From assembly GCF_024438035.1 (NCBI RefSeq), contig NZ_JANFQF010000008.1:124001-188000 (forward strand): 64,000 bases of DNA. The letters run 5' to 3'. Under the pieces are notes generated by a model, which saw nothing but the letters and a program-made list of their open reading frames with translations, was not told the origin of the DNA and ran no database searches. Both the position numbers and the translations under genes were made by a program. The DNA is from Rhodococcus tibetensis (lineage in GTDB: Bacteria; Actinomycetota; Actinomycetes; Mycobacteriales; Mycobacteriaceae). Every line of letters begins with the position of its first letter. The first letter of the stretch is position 1. Positions 52,759 through 60,567 of this stretch are shown one piece after another.

Positions 52759-53099
52759 TGGGAACAGCTAACGGGCCGATGTGGGCTCTCGCTGGGGTGA
52801 TCATCACCGCGATCTGCACGGTCCTGGTCGCGAAAATCAACGGCCGGTCCTCACAGAAAGCAGCGGCGGATCCGATCCGGTTGCAGGCGGAGCAGAAGGC
52901 ATTCGAGTCCGCGGCTGCCTATTGGCAGAAGCAGATCGAGGGATTGAACAGTGACGTCGCCCGACTAGAGGGGAAGGTCGATACCGTCGTCCGCCGGTCC
53001 GAGGAGAACGAACGGAAGAACCGGCGGCGTATCCGCCAGCTCGAGAACGAGCTGATTACGCACAACATCACAGTCCCCGAATGGGATACAGCGACGTGA
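52758..53099 (+). CDS. Membrane-anchored coiled-coil protein, possible spanin or holin partner
   Basis: 113 aa. One N-terminal helix (about 7-25), followed by a long charged coiled coil (about 40-105). This topology resembles Rz-like i-spanins, although actinobacteria have no classical outer membrane; in mycolata it could still help breach the mycomembrane. Function not established. Confidence 0.55.
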   Translation: MGTANGPMWALAGVIITAICTVLVAKINGRSSQKAAADPIRLQAEQKAFESAAAYWQKQIEGLNSDVARLEGKVDTVVRRSEENERKNRRRIRQLENELITHNITVPEWDTAT

Positions 53100-53118
53100 C
53101 GGAAGGCGGTGGTATGCG

Positions 53119-54105
53119 ATGACGTCACCGATCGAACAGACCCCGGACGGAATGCTCGACGGCCTCGGTGGCATCGAGGCCTGGGGGCAGAAGACACAGG
53201 CCGAGTACGAGGCCGAGCGGGTCAACATGATCACAGAGAAGACCGAACCCATCAGCCTCTTCTCGGTCGCCCAGTCGCTGTTCAAAGGTGGATATGCCAG
53301 CATCGGACAGGTAATCACGAACCTCGTCGGGGCGATCACTCAGGGTGCGTTCACAGACATTGTCGGCCTGGCGACATTCATGGGCGAACTGACCGGGCAG
53401 GTGGAGGAAAACAACGAACTGATCCAGGTTCATGGGGAGCAGATCGCAGACCTCGAAAGCTTCATCGGAACCGGAACCACCACACCGATCTGGGCGTCGA
53501 CTGGGGGTCGGGACCTTGTGACGTTCCCTGACACAATGATGCAACGCCTGTACTACATGGATGACGATGGCGAAGGCGCCAGCAAATCACTGACGGAAAT
53601 CCCATCTTTCAAGCCGGGGAAGCGATTCGTCGAATTTGCCTTTATCCGTGGTGGTCGTGACACGCCTACCCCCGTTGAAGCGGTGCGAATAATTACCGGT
53701 GACGACGCAGGATTAGTCGACATCGATGCGTGGTACCTCGGGGTCTACGTTTACGACCAGCCGAACGATCGCATGCAACTGCTGTGGAACTCGGGAAATA
53801 TCAAGAGCGTCCTGACGTCCCAGCGGCAGCGGTATCACATCGCAACGGGAATGACTCAGGAAGCACAGAACGATCAACTGTTCGCGATCGCCCAGCTGCA
53901 GATCGCCCCGGGATTCCTTCAGGGAACGCGGAGCCTCGGCTGCATTTTCCAAACTGGTGTGGCAGAGCAAGCGGGGACTGTCCCTCAAGCCCGCCACGCC
54001 TACATCGGGGATCAGAGCGTGCTGCCCGCCACTATCGCTATGTCAGCGCTCACATACGACAAAACGAAGCTCATGTGGGGCGCGATAGGAGAGTCGGCGA
54101 CATGA
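53119..54105 (+). CDS. Minor tail protein (328 aa)
   Basis: N-terminal 110 residues form a helical bundle (SLFSVAQSLFKGGYASIGQV, FMGELTGQVEENNELIQ) typical of tail-tip attachment, followed by a beta-rich domain of about 200 residues resembling receptor-binding knobs. Location after the lysis genes and before other tail-tip genes suggests a fibre. Codon use and GC are slightly lower than in its neighbours in the C-terminal part. Confidence 0.65.
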   Translation: MTSPIEQTPDGMLDGLGGIEAWGQKTQAEYEAERVNMITEKTEPISLFSVAQSLFKGGYASIGQVITNLVGAITQGAFTDIVGLATFMGELTGQVEENNELIQVHGEQIADLESFIGTGTTTPIWASTGGRDLVTFPDTMMQRLYYMDDDGEGASKSLTEIPSFKPGKRFVEFAFIRGGRDTPTPVEAVRIITGDDAGLVDIDAWYLGVYVYDQPNDRMQLLWNSGNIKSVLTSQRQRYHIATGMTQEAQNDQLFAIAQLQIAPGFLQGTRSLGCIFQTGVAEQAGTVPQARHAYIGDQSVLPATIAMSALTYDKTKLMWGAIGESAT

Positions 54106-54395
54106 TGCAAGACGGAGCGTTCCGGATCACTGCGGAGGAGTTGGCCGAGTTCGTCGGCCCGGCGGAAGTCCAGCCAGTGGCGCCCCACCTATGGCTGCTG
54201 AACACCCTCACGGGCGAGACCACGGTAGAGCGTCGCGGCGACTACGGGAACGTGCCCCAAGGGTGGGTGCTTCTGATGACCGGCCCCGACCCGGCGTGGG
54301 TGGATCAGTGGGCCGGGGACCTGCAGCGCGCTTGTGACGAACAACTGAACCCGCTTCTCGCGGAGGCGTTTCCCATGGAAGGGGTAGCAGAATGA
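54102..54395 (+). CDS. Small tail-tip-associated protein (97 aa)
   Basis: Mixed alpha/beta; contains EELAEFVGPAEVQPVAPHLW and a Trp-rich C-terminal half. Start overlaps the preceding stop and its own stop overlaps the next start. Possibly a chaperone or head of the fibre. No family recognised. Confidence 0.5.
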   Translation: MMQDGAFRITAEELAEFVGPAEVQPVAPHLWLLNTLTGETTVERRGDYGNVPQGWVLLMTGPDPAWVDQWAGDLQRACDEQLNPLLAEAFPMEGVAE

Positions 54396-55165
54396 CCATT
54401 GTCAATTCCAGCTTCATCTTGCCCACGGGTGAGGATCTCGAAACCGGCACTCTGACTTACACGCGGACCGATCTTCTCGCGGGCGCCGGCGGCGCGATCG
54501 TAGCCCCGATCGAGACTGTCGTGAACATCGTGGACGGCGACGGAGCCTCGCCCGATATCCAGTCCGGCCCGTACGAGGTGCGCGTCGAGGCAGGCTGGTA
54601 TCTCGACACCTTCAAGATCGTGGTCCCCGCGACCGGCCCCGTCGATCTGATGGACCTGATCGAGGAGTTCGTCACCTACGAACCGCAGGTGATCGGTCAG
54701 GTGCAGCAGCTCGTCGCCCAGGCGCAGGGCCTGGCCGCCGCCCAGGACGAGGCGATCGCGGCCAAACTTGCGGACCCGGACTCGGAGACTCGGACGACCG
54801 CTAACAGTATTTATGCCCCGGCCACCGGCATCGTAAAGACCGCTCTCGCGTCGACTGTGCAGACTTCGCTCGGGAAGGCGGACACGTCGGCCCAATTCAG
54901 CCAGCTCGCACGTAACCCCGATCTGCTGATCGCTGGGACCATCACGCGGAACTCGAACGAGGCGGCGATCAGCGCGCCCGTGGTGTGGCCGGACGGCACC
55001 CCAGGCACGTACACCGCGACCACGCTCAGCGCGTCGTTCCCTGGCGCGGTGGATGCCTACACGATCACGTACGGCTCGCCCGTGACGAAGACCTATGCCC
55101 AACCCGCCGTAACCCGCAACGCCGCTGGCGCAGCGACGGCCGTACCCGCGATTGTGGTGAGCTGA
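54392..55165 (+). CDS. Tail fibre-like minor tail protein (257 aa)
   Basis: Starts MTIVNSSFILPTGEDLETGTL, an N-terminal beta-sandwich of the collar kind; about 95-150 are a helical stalk (VIGQVQQLVAQAQGLAAAQ), followed by a beta-rich C-terminus. Likely part of the tail tip that contacts the host surface. One base separates it from the deacetylase gene. Confidence 0.65.
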   Translation: MTIVNSSFILPTGEDLETGTLTYTRTDLLAGAGGAIVAPIETVVNIVDGDGASPDIQSGPYEVRVEAGWYLDTFKIVVPATGPVDLMDLIEEFVTYEPQVIGQVQQLVAQAQGLAAAQDEAIAAKLADPDSETRTTANSIYAPATGIVKTALASTVQTSLGKADTSAQFSQLARNPDLLIAGTITRNSNEAAISAPVVWPDGTPGTYTATTLSASFPGAVDAYTITYGSPVTKTYAQPAVTRNAAGAATAVPAIVVS

Positions 55166-55166
55166 C

Positions 55167-56450
55167 ATGGGAATACTTGACGCGCCTGGGCTGGCACCCC
55201 GCTTCGCTGACGCTAAGTTCGCCGCCCGCCGTGGCCGCGCAACCGCCCGCCCGCTCCTGTCTCTGCTGATGAACGAGGCCTCGTCCGGGTGGGCGATCGC
55301 GGGCTCACAGGCGGCGATCAACTACACCGACTCGACGGCGGCCTACACGACCGACGCCATGTTCGGCGACCGCTGTGTACGCCTCAAGAGCAACGGCACG
55401 TCCGCTGGGAACATGAACGTCACGAAGGTCCTCGGTGCGCCGTTCGATGCGTCCTCGTGCAACGTCCGGTTGTTCGTGAAGGTGCTCGACACCAACTGGA
55501 CGCAGATCCTCGTCAACGTCGGCACCTCGTCGGGCGCGAACGCGTCCGTTGCGACGATCTCGAAGGACGCCGCGCAGACGGGCACCGTCGTCCAGGTCGG
55601 CCGGTGGGTGATCCTCGACATTCCGCAGTCCGCCTTCACGTACACCATTGGCACCGGTGCGCCGTGGTCTGCGATTCAGTCGATCATCGTCACTGCCACC
55701 GCGGCGGCGAGCGTGACAGAGGTCCGCTTCCATGGTGTTGAGTTTGTGCACCGCGACCCGCGTGGGGTCAACGCGAACGGAGCGATCGTTCTCACATGGG
55801 ACGACTCGCACGTCTCACAAGCCACAGTGCTAGAGCCCGCGCTCACCGCTCGAGGCTTGAAAGCCACCTTGATGCCCATCCCTGGGGCGCACGGCACGAA
55901 CGCGAGTGTGTTCATGACGAACGCGCAGGTAGCCACACTCCATGACACCCACGGTTGGGAGGTTGGCGCGCACTGCTATTCCCTGTCCTCGCACGGCCTG
56001 GGGCTCACTGGCCTGACTGACCAGCAACTGATCGACGAGTGCGAGGCGATCAAGGCGTGGCAGTCAGGCTGGGGATACGACTCCACCTCGCACTCGTATC
56101 CGCTGGGAGTCCATGACGCTCGCGTCGAGGGGATCATCTCCCGGTACTGGCAGACCTCCCGGATCGCCACCAACCCGCTGATTACGTGCGAAACCGTCAC
56201 CCCGGCCCGACTCTTTACCTTGCAGGCACTGAACGTGAACCAGTCGATTGCGAATCTGTCGGCAGCGATGAACAAGGCGCACACCGACAAAGGCCTTATC
56301 ATCTTGATGGGTCACCAGGTTATGGAGTCCGGTGGCGACGGCAACACGATCAACCTGGCAAAGCTGAATCAAATACTGGATGCAATGGTGGCGTCCGGGT
56401 GCGATCTGGGGTTGACGATGCAGGAGTTCATCGCACGAATGGCGCTCTAG
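55167..56450 (+). CDS. Tail-tip polysaccharide deacetylase (CE4-like)
   Basis: 427 aa. Residues about 40-200 form a jelly-roll/lectin-like module; 205-427 a NodB-type barrel with TWDDSH at 210-215 and the H-x(6)-H pair His269/His276 after GAHCYS. The usual metal motif is TFDDG; here the second Asp is present. It probably removes acyl groups from cell-wall polysaccharide during adsorption. The stop codon overlaps that of the opposite-strand SGNH gene. Confidence 0.75.
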   Translation: MGILDAPGLAPRFADAKFAARRGRATARPLLSLLMNEASSGWAIAGSQAAINYTDSTAAYTTDAMFGDRCVRLKSNGTSAGNMNVTKVLGAPFDASSCNVRLFVKVLDTNWTQILVNVGTSSGANASVATISKDAAQTGTVVQVGRWVILDIPQSAFTYTIGTGAPWSAIQSIIVTATAAASVTEVRFHGVEFVHRDPRGVNANGAIVLTWDDSHVSQATVLEPALTARGLKATLMPIPGAHGTNASVFMTNAQVATLHDTHGWEVGAHCYSLSSHGLGLTGLTDQQLIDECEAIKAWQSGWGYDSTSHSYPLGVHDARVEGIISRYWQTSRIATNPLITCETVTPARLFTLQALNVNQSIANLSAAMNKAHTDKGLIILMGHQVMESGGDGNTINLAKLNQILDAMVASGCDLGLTMQEFIARMAL

Positions 56451-57217
56451 GCGATCTCGAGGCGGTACAAGAGAGCGTCCGAGATCGCTGTGTAGCCGAA
56501 GTCGTTGGGGTGGAAGTTGTCGCTGATGCCGCCATGCTTCGGCAGGTCGGCCGGTCCGCGGTATCCCTCACCGAGGAACAGTGAGGACAGGTCGACGTAT
56601 GCGCCGCCGTTTTCCAGGCACAGTCGTTCGATCACCAGGTCGTAGGGTTCCCCGAGTTTCGGATCCTGCCAGGTGCCGGCGCATAGGAATTCCACATCGG
56701 GTGACGACGCACGGACCGAGGTCAGTAGGTTCCGGTAGTTCGTCTCGAAGGTGGGGAGATCGGTTCTGTTGACATCGTTGGTGCCCAGCTCCACGACGGC
56801 GAGTGAGTAGCCGCCCGATTGGTAGGACTGAGGTTTGATGTCAGCGACCTTCCCGCCGACCTGCTCGGCTGTTCGCTCTTCGACCGGTCCGCCCTCTCGG
56901 ATCGCTTCGACCAACTGCGGCCTGTACCCGGCCGCGTCGTTGGAGGCGTACAGCCCGTAGGTCAGGGAGTCGCCGAGGAACAGGACCTTCAGCGGCCCAC
57001 CGTCCGGGCGGGTCACCACGGCCGGGTCGGGCTGGGGTGGTGTGAAGTCTGCGACGGGCGGTGGCCCGCTGATCCTGTCTGCGGATACAGCCCCGCGTTG
57101 GGTATCCCACGCGAACCCGGCTGCGACGGCGACCGGGGTGATTGCGATCAGGGTCCAGAGGGCGATTGCCTTGGGCGTGCGCTTCGTTCGGGTGGGCTTC
57201 CGGTTCGTCAGGGGCAT
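56447..57217 (-). CDS. Membrane-anchored SGNH/GDSL hydrolase
   Basis: 256 aa from ATG 57217, with GGGAGA nine bases upstream. N-terminal anchor (about 18-36), Pro-rich linker, then the SGNH core: Ser84 in LGDSLTYG, GTND with Asn147, and catalytic Asp233/His236 in DNFHP. The enzyme would sit outside the membrane and hydrolyse an ester. It is transcribed opposite to the late genes, so it may be expressed in the lysogen. Confidence 0.85.
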   Translation of the reverse strand: MPLTNRKPTRTKRTPKAIALWTLIAITPVAVAAGFAWDTQRGAVSADRISGPPPVADFTPPQPDPAVVTRPDGGPLKVLFLGDSLTYGLYASNDAAGYRPQLVEAIREGGPVEERTAEQVGGKVADIKPQSYQSGGYSLAVVELGTNDVNRTDLPTFETNYRNLLTSVRASSPDVEFLCAGTWQDPKLGEPYDLVIERLCLENGGAYVDLSSLFLGEGYRGPADLPKHGGISDNFHPNDFGYTAISDALLYRLEIA

Positions 57218-57273
57218 GTCGCGCATTCTCCCGTACCGGACGGTCTGCGCAACTCGACCAACTGAATGAGAGG

Positions 57274-57705
57274 TCAGGGTCCGCCTGGCCGCTCGTACCA
57301 ACCGAGGTCGCCCGGTTGCGGGTGGTCGTACCCGAGCAGGTGTGGCTGTGGCGGTACGGGCAGGGCCGGGGTCTCGGGCTCCGCGTCGTGACGACCGAAG
57401 GTGATCCACAACAGGAGCGGTGCGGCGATGGCGATCAGCAGCCCCCAGGCCGTCCACACGAGCAGGCCGCTAGTCGCGGAGATGGTGGCACAGGCGGCGA
57501 CAGTCGCTGTCTCCTGCGCCTCGGAGACGGTTCCGCCAGTCAGGTAACTGCCGCATGTCACGACGTGCGGTTGGGTCGTGCCGGGGAGCGGGCGCTCTGG
57601 GATCTCCTGTGTACGGAATCCCGCATACGCGGAGACGCCGAGGAGCAGTGCAATGAACGGGAGCGCGACGTGCATTGCCACTCGGATTCCCTGGCTCTGA
57701 TTCAC
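57274..57705 (-). CDS. Two-helix membrane protein
   Basis: 143 aa. Helices at about 10-28 and 82-103, with an extracellular loop bearing two Cys (TCGSY and AACAT) that could form a disulfide; the cytoplasmic tail is Pro-rich. It lies 56 bp upstream of the SGNH gene on the same strand and probably shares its mRNA. Function unknown; superinfection exclusion is one possibility. Confidence 0.6.
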   Translation of the reverse strand: MNQSQGIRVAMHVALPFIALLLGVSAYAGFRTQEIPERPLPGTTQPHVVTCGSYLTGGTVSEAQETATVAACATISATSGLLVWTAWGLLIAIAAPLLLWITFGRHDAEPETPALPVPPQPHLLGYDHPQPGDLGWYERPGGP

Positions 57706-57785
57706 CTCGGGATCGTACCCAAGCCGACCCGATCGGCCACCCGAATGACCCGCCTAGACTTGCTCAGCGAAGGGAGATCGTAGCG

Positions 57786-57944
57786 ATGAAATGCAAAACA
57801 GTGGGAGAACTCAGGGCCGCACTAGAAGGCCTGGATGATTCACTGCCCGTCATCGTCGAACGCGGCGACTGGAGTGACAAGGCCGAGTCGCCCAACGTTG
57901 ATCTCGTTGATGGGTCGCTGGTGATCGAACACCCCTACGCCTGA
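57786..57944 (+). CDS. Small protein (52 aa)
   Basis: ATG 57786 is preceded by GAAGGGAGATCG. The product starts MKCKTVGELRAALEGLDDSLPV and is acidic, of the small alpha/beta type found in phages and mobile elements. Function unknown. Divergent from the membrane protein gene. Confidence 0.6.
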   Translation: MKCKTVGELRAALEGLDDSLPVIVERGDWSDKAESPNVDLVDGSLVIEHPYA

Positions 57945-58008
57945 CCCTGATGTTTACTTCGGCCTCAAAAAATCACAGGATGTGCGAATTGCGAGGCTGA
58001 AACAAACA

Positions 58009-58023
58009 CCGCCCATAAACCCA
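58009..58023 (+). repeat. 15-bp direct repeat, copy 1
   Basis: CCGCCCATAAACCCA, exact match to copy 2 at 58284-58298. The two copies bracket one small gene, 275 bp apart, just upstream of the tyrosine recombinase. Confidence 0.85.
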
Positions 58024-58044
58024 CCATCAGGAGAGTTGACGACA

Positions 58045-58272
58045 GTGGCGCTGCACTTAGACCTCAAAGTCAACGGGAAAACCATCGGAACGTTCGAAGC
58101 CGTGAACATCCCCTTCCTCGGCACTGAGGGCAAGGCGCGCTACCGCGTCGACCTTCGCCGGATCAAGGACAGCGGCGAGGTCCAGGGAACGACAGCGATG
58201 GTCGACCACAACCCTGACGACGGGGCGTGGGAATTGCTTCGCAAGTCGCTTGAGCAGACCGGCTTCAAGTAG
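58045..58272 (+). CDS. Small beta-rich protein (75 aa)
   Basis: From GTG 58045, with AGGAGAG about 11 bases upstream; GTG 57982 is a longer alternative start. Beta-rich sequence starts ALHLDLKVNGKTIGTFEAV, then a helix at the C-terminus (DDGAWELLRKSLEQ). No family recognised. It lies between the two 15-bp direct repeats. Confidence 0.5.
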   Translation: MALHLDLKVNGKTIGTFEAVNIPFLGTEGKARYRVDLRRIKDSGEVQGTTAMVDHNPDDGAWELLRKSLEQTGFK

Positions 58273-58283
58273 GTCCGCTACCC

Positions 58284-58298
58284 CCGCCCATAAACCCA
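58284..58298 (+). repeat. 15-bp direct repeat, copy 2
   Basis: CCGCCCATAAACCCA, same orientation as copy 1 at 58009-58023; 137 bp before the tyrosine recombinase start. Confidence 0.85.
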
Positions 58299-58314
58299 CA
58301 CGCTCCATGGATTA

Positions 58315-58343
58315 TTTACACGTTTGCGATTCCGGTCTAAGGT
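58315..58343 (+). promoter_or_regulatory. Promoter of the tyrosine recombinase gene
   Basis: -35 TTTACA (58315-58320), 17-bp spacer, -10 TAAGGT (58338-58343). It gives a leader of about 85 nt containing the hairpin 58366-58401. Confidence 0.6.
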
Positions 58344-58365
58344 CGTGGCACCCCAGAAAGGGGAC

Positions 58366-58401
58366 GGCCCCCGCGAGTGCTACCAACACTCTGCGAGGGC
58401 C
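58366..58401 (+). other. Leader hairpin before the tyrosine recombinase
   Basis: GGCCC (58366-58370)/GGGCC (58397-58401) and GAGTG (58375-58379)/CACTC (58387-58391) form a two-part stem with a 7-nt loop. It lies between promoter and gene and could be an attenuator. Confidence 0.5.
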
Positions 58402-58435
58402 TTGCCACCACACCAAACGCCTGGAGTGATGACCG

Positions 58436-59359
58436 ATGCTCGACGTTACCCGAGTGACGACTGCCCTCACCATCCCGAGAACACGCAACGACATGATCGT
58501 TGCCGGGTTCCTTGCCCGCTACGGCAACGAGCACACCTTCGAGGGATACCGCACCGATCTGAAGATCCTGTTCGACTGGTGCGGCCATCACGGCCTCGAC
58601 CCCATCGTCGACGTCGAGCGCCCGCACCTCGAGCTGTTCGCCCGCCACCTCGAACTCGAACGCCACAACCGGCCCGCCACCGTGAACCGGCGGATCGCCG
58701 CGATCAAGATGTTCTACTGGCTCGCCGAGGAGGACGGGCACATCGCCAAGTCGCCCGCCCGGAACGTGCGGCTGCCGAAGGTCCACCAGGACAAGACACG
58801 GACGATGGGCATGTCCCGCGCCGAGTTCGCCGCCATCCATACCGCAGCCCAGAAGTCGACCAACCGGGTGACCGACGAAGCGTTGGTGATGCTGATGGGC
58901 ATCCTCGGCATGCGGGTCTCCGAGGTGTGCGAGCTGGACATCGCCAACTGCCAGGGCGCCGAAGGCGGGCACCGCGTGATCACCTTCGTCGGGAAGGGTG
59001 GCAAGCCTGCGACGTTGCCGATGCCCGTGCCGGTCATGCGGGCAGTCGACGCGGCGATCGGCGATCGGACGAGCGGCCCACTGCTGTTGCGCCGCGACGG
59101 CACCGCGATGACGAGGCGGTCCGCAGACCGCGTCGTGAAGCGCCTCGCAAACGTCGCGGGAATCAAGAAGACGGTGTCGCCGCACTCGTTCCGGAACACC
59201 ATGATCGTGAGCGCACTCGACGCCGGCGTACCGCTGCGCGACGTCCAGGACGCCGCGCGCCACAGCGATCCGCGGATGACGATGAAGTACGACCATGCCC
59301 GGAAGAGTCTCGACCGGCATGCGTCGTACGTCGTCTCGACGTACATCGGCGCGCACTGA
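58436..59359 (+). CDS. Tyrosine recombinase (second site-specific recombinase)
   Basis: 307 aa with GGAG upstream. N-terminal SAM-like domain (about 20-110) and a C-terminal catalytic domain with Arg160 (MRVSEV), Lys187 (VGKGGK), His250 and Arg253 (SPHSFR), His276 (ARHSD) and nucleophile Tyr285 (MTMKYDH). All six residues are present. It is not next to an att core of the serine integrase, so it likely acts on other sites, such as dimer resolution of the circular genome. A strong terminator follows. Confidence 0.92.
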   Translation: MLDVTRVTTALTIPRTRNDMIVAGFLARYGNEHTFEGYRTDLKILFDWCGHHGLDPIVDVERPHLELFARHLELERHNRPATVNRRIAAIKMFYWLAEEDGHIAKSPARNVRLPKVHQDKTRTMGMSRAEFAAIHTAAQKSTNRVTDEALVMLMGILGMRVSEVCELDIANCQGAEGGHRVITFVGKGGKPATLPMPVPVMRAVDAAIGDRTSGPLLLRRDGTAMTRRSADRVVKRLANVAGIKKTVSPHSFRNTMIVSALDAGVPLRDVQDAARHSDPRMTMKYDHARKSLDRHASYVVSTYIGAH

Positions 59360-59372
59360 TCGCAGACAGATT

Positions 59373-59407
59373 CGCCCCCACCCTCGCAATGAGGGTGGGG
59401 GCGTTTT
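59373..59407 (+). terminator. Strong terminator after the tyrosine recombinase
   Basis: CGCCCCCACCCTC (59373-59385) and GAGGGTGGGGGCG (59391-59403) form a perfect 13-bp stem with a 5-nt loop, followed by TTTTGT. It lies between the recombinase and the convergent lipoprotein gene. Confidence 0.9.
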
Positions 59408-59413
59408 GTGCGT

Positions 59414-59848
59414 TCAGCACTCGTCGGCAGCAGCAGCGCGGATCGATTCGATGAGGGCGGCTTGTTCGGCGGGTGTCGACTTCGCCCAGCTGTCTTCGCC
59501 AGCGTCGGTCACAGTGCCTGCGCTGACGTTCTCCTGGGTTGCCTGCATGATCGCGAGCAGTTGCTCGGCGGTGGTGAGGCCGAGCGCGCCCATCGCGGCC
59601 TTCGCTTCGGCGCATCCCTGGGCGAGTTCGGCATCGGACTTGGTGACGGGGACGTTGACGGCGGTCGTCAGGCCTGCCTCGGTGACCTCGTAGATGTTGG
59701 CTGCGGGCACTGGGGCGATCGGTACCTGAGCGGTGGTGGTCGCTACGACGGGTGCGCTGGTCGCGGGCGCGACTGCGACGGGCTCGCTGGAGTCGCCACA
59801 CGCGGCGAGCAGGAGGGCGGCTGGGATGACGAGCAGGATTCGTTTCAT
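59414..59848 (-). CDS. Phage-encoded lipoprotein
   Basis: 144 aa. Signal peptide with lipobox LLAAC near residue 17, a Thr/Ala/Pro-rich linker, then a helical domain with two Cys (QGCAEA and the last residue). It would be anchored outside the membrane. Small lipoproteins in prophages often exclude superinfecting phage; that role here is inference. It is convergent with the recombinase and downstream of the DUF2637 operon. Confidence 0.75.
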   Translation of the reverse strand: MKRILLVIPAALLLAACGDSSEPVAVAPATSAPVVATTTAQVPIAPVPAANIYEVTEAGLTTAVNVPVTKSDAELAQGCAEAKAAMGALGLTTAEQLLAIMQATQENVSAGTVTDAGEDSWAKSTPAEQAALIESIRAAAADEC

Positions 59849-59938
59849 TCGCTGATCAAACCAGACGGTACGCCAGCGACGCCCGGCCTGGGCTTCCCTC
59901 CCTGACCGGACCGCGCGAGCGAATCTACAACGACGGTG

Positions 59939-60565
59939 TCATGCGACTGCTTGGGCTTGTGCGATCCACCTTCGAACCGTGTTTCCTGGTGCACCGCCGA
60001 TCCGCCGACCGGCTTCACGCTGCGACACTCCGGCTGCGACGAGCGCGAGCGCCTGCGCCTTCTGCTCCTCCGTGTACTTGCCCGGACGGGGCGTCGGTGC
60101 GACGAGGTGCAGCGGCTCGGGTTCCATCGCGCTCGCGGGCGGCGGGTCGCTGGGTGCGGCGTCCTCGACTGTGACGTCCGGCTGCGACTCCTCACTGACC
60201 TCGTCGTTTCGCATCTTGCGGGCGAGGTGCGACGCGAACGGGAGGCACAGTGGCGGTACGACTGCGACGAGGGCGGCAGCGAAGGGTGGCAGTGGTCCGG
60301 CAGGAACCATCGCATTCAGGATCGCTGCGAACACCGACACGGCGGTGCCGGCCACGAGAAGCGACCAGGCGTACCGCCGTGACGTCGCAAGGCGCATCAC
60401 ACCCCGCGCCGCCAACACAGCGAGGCCGTCGACAACGAGCGGCCAGACGTACGCCATGAGTCCGTAGCCCGCACGGTCTGCGAGGTCGACCAGCTTCGAG
60501 TAGCTCAGGGCGAACGCGAGGAACGCGATCGCGTAGGCGACGTTGGCGTCGAGGTTACGTCGCAT
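59939..60565 (-). CDS. DUF2637 membrane protein with C-terminal helix-turn-helix
   Basis: 208 aa from ATG 60565, with GGAGG eight bases upstream. Four hydrophobic helices in the first 115 residues (FLAFALSYSKLVDLADRAG, VWPLVVDGLAVLAARGV and two more) define DUF2637, common on actinobacterial plasmids and mobile elements. A disordered acidic/Pro-rich linker leads to a helix-turn-helix (KYTEEQKAQALALVAAGVSQ through NTVRRWIAQ) at about 160-205. It looks like a membrane-tethered DNA-binding protein. Confidence 0.75.
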   Translation of the reverse strand: MRRNLDANVAYAIAFLAFALSYSKLVDLADRAGYGLMAYVWPLVVDGLAVLAARGVMRLATSRRYAWSLLVAGTAVSVFAAILNAMVPAGPLPPFAAALVAVVPPLCLPFASHLARKMRNDEVSEESQPDVTVEDAAPSDPPPASAMEPEPLHLVAPTPRPGKYTEEQKAQALALVAAGVSQREAGRRIGGAPGNTVRRWIAQAQAVA

Positions 60566-60567
60566 GC

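Noticed and set aside
56447-57705. The minus-strand SGNH/membrane operon as an invertible segment
   Set aside because: No inverted repeats were found flanking it, so inversion by the tyrosine recombinase is unsupported.
58306-58428. A 40-codon plus-strand frame upstream of the tyrosine recombinase
   Set aside because: It overlaps the promoter and hairpin and has no ribosome site; noncoding leader is more likely.
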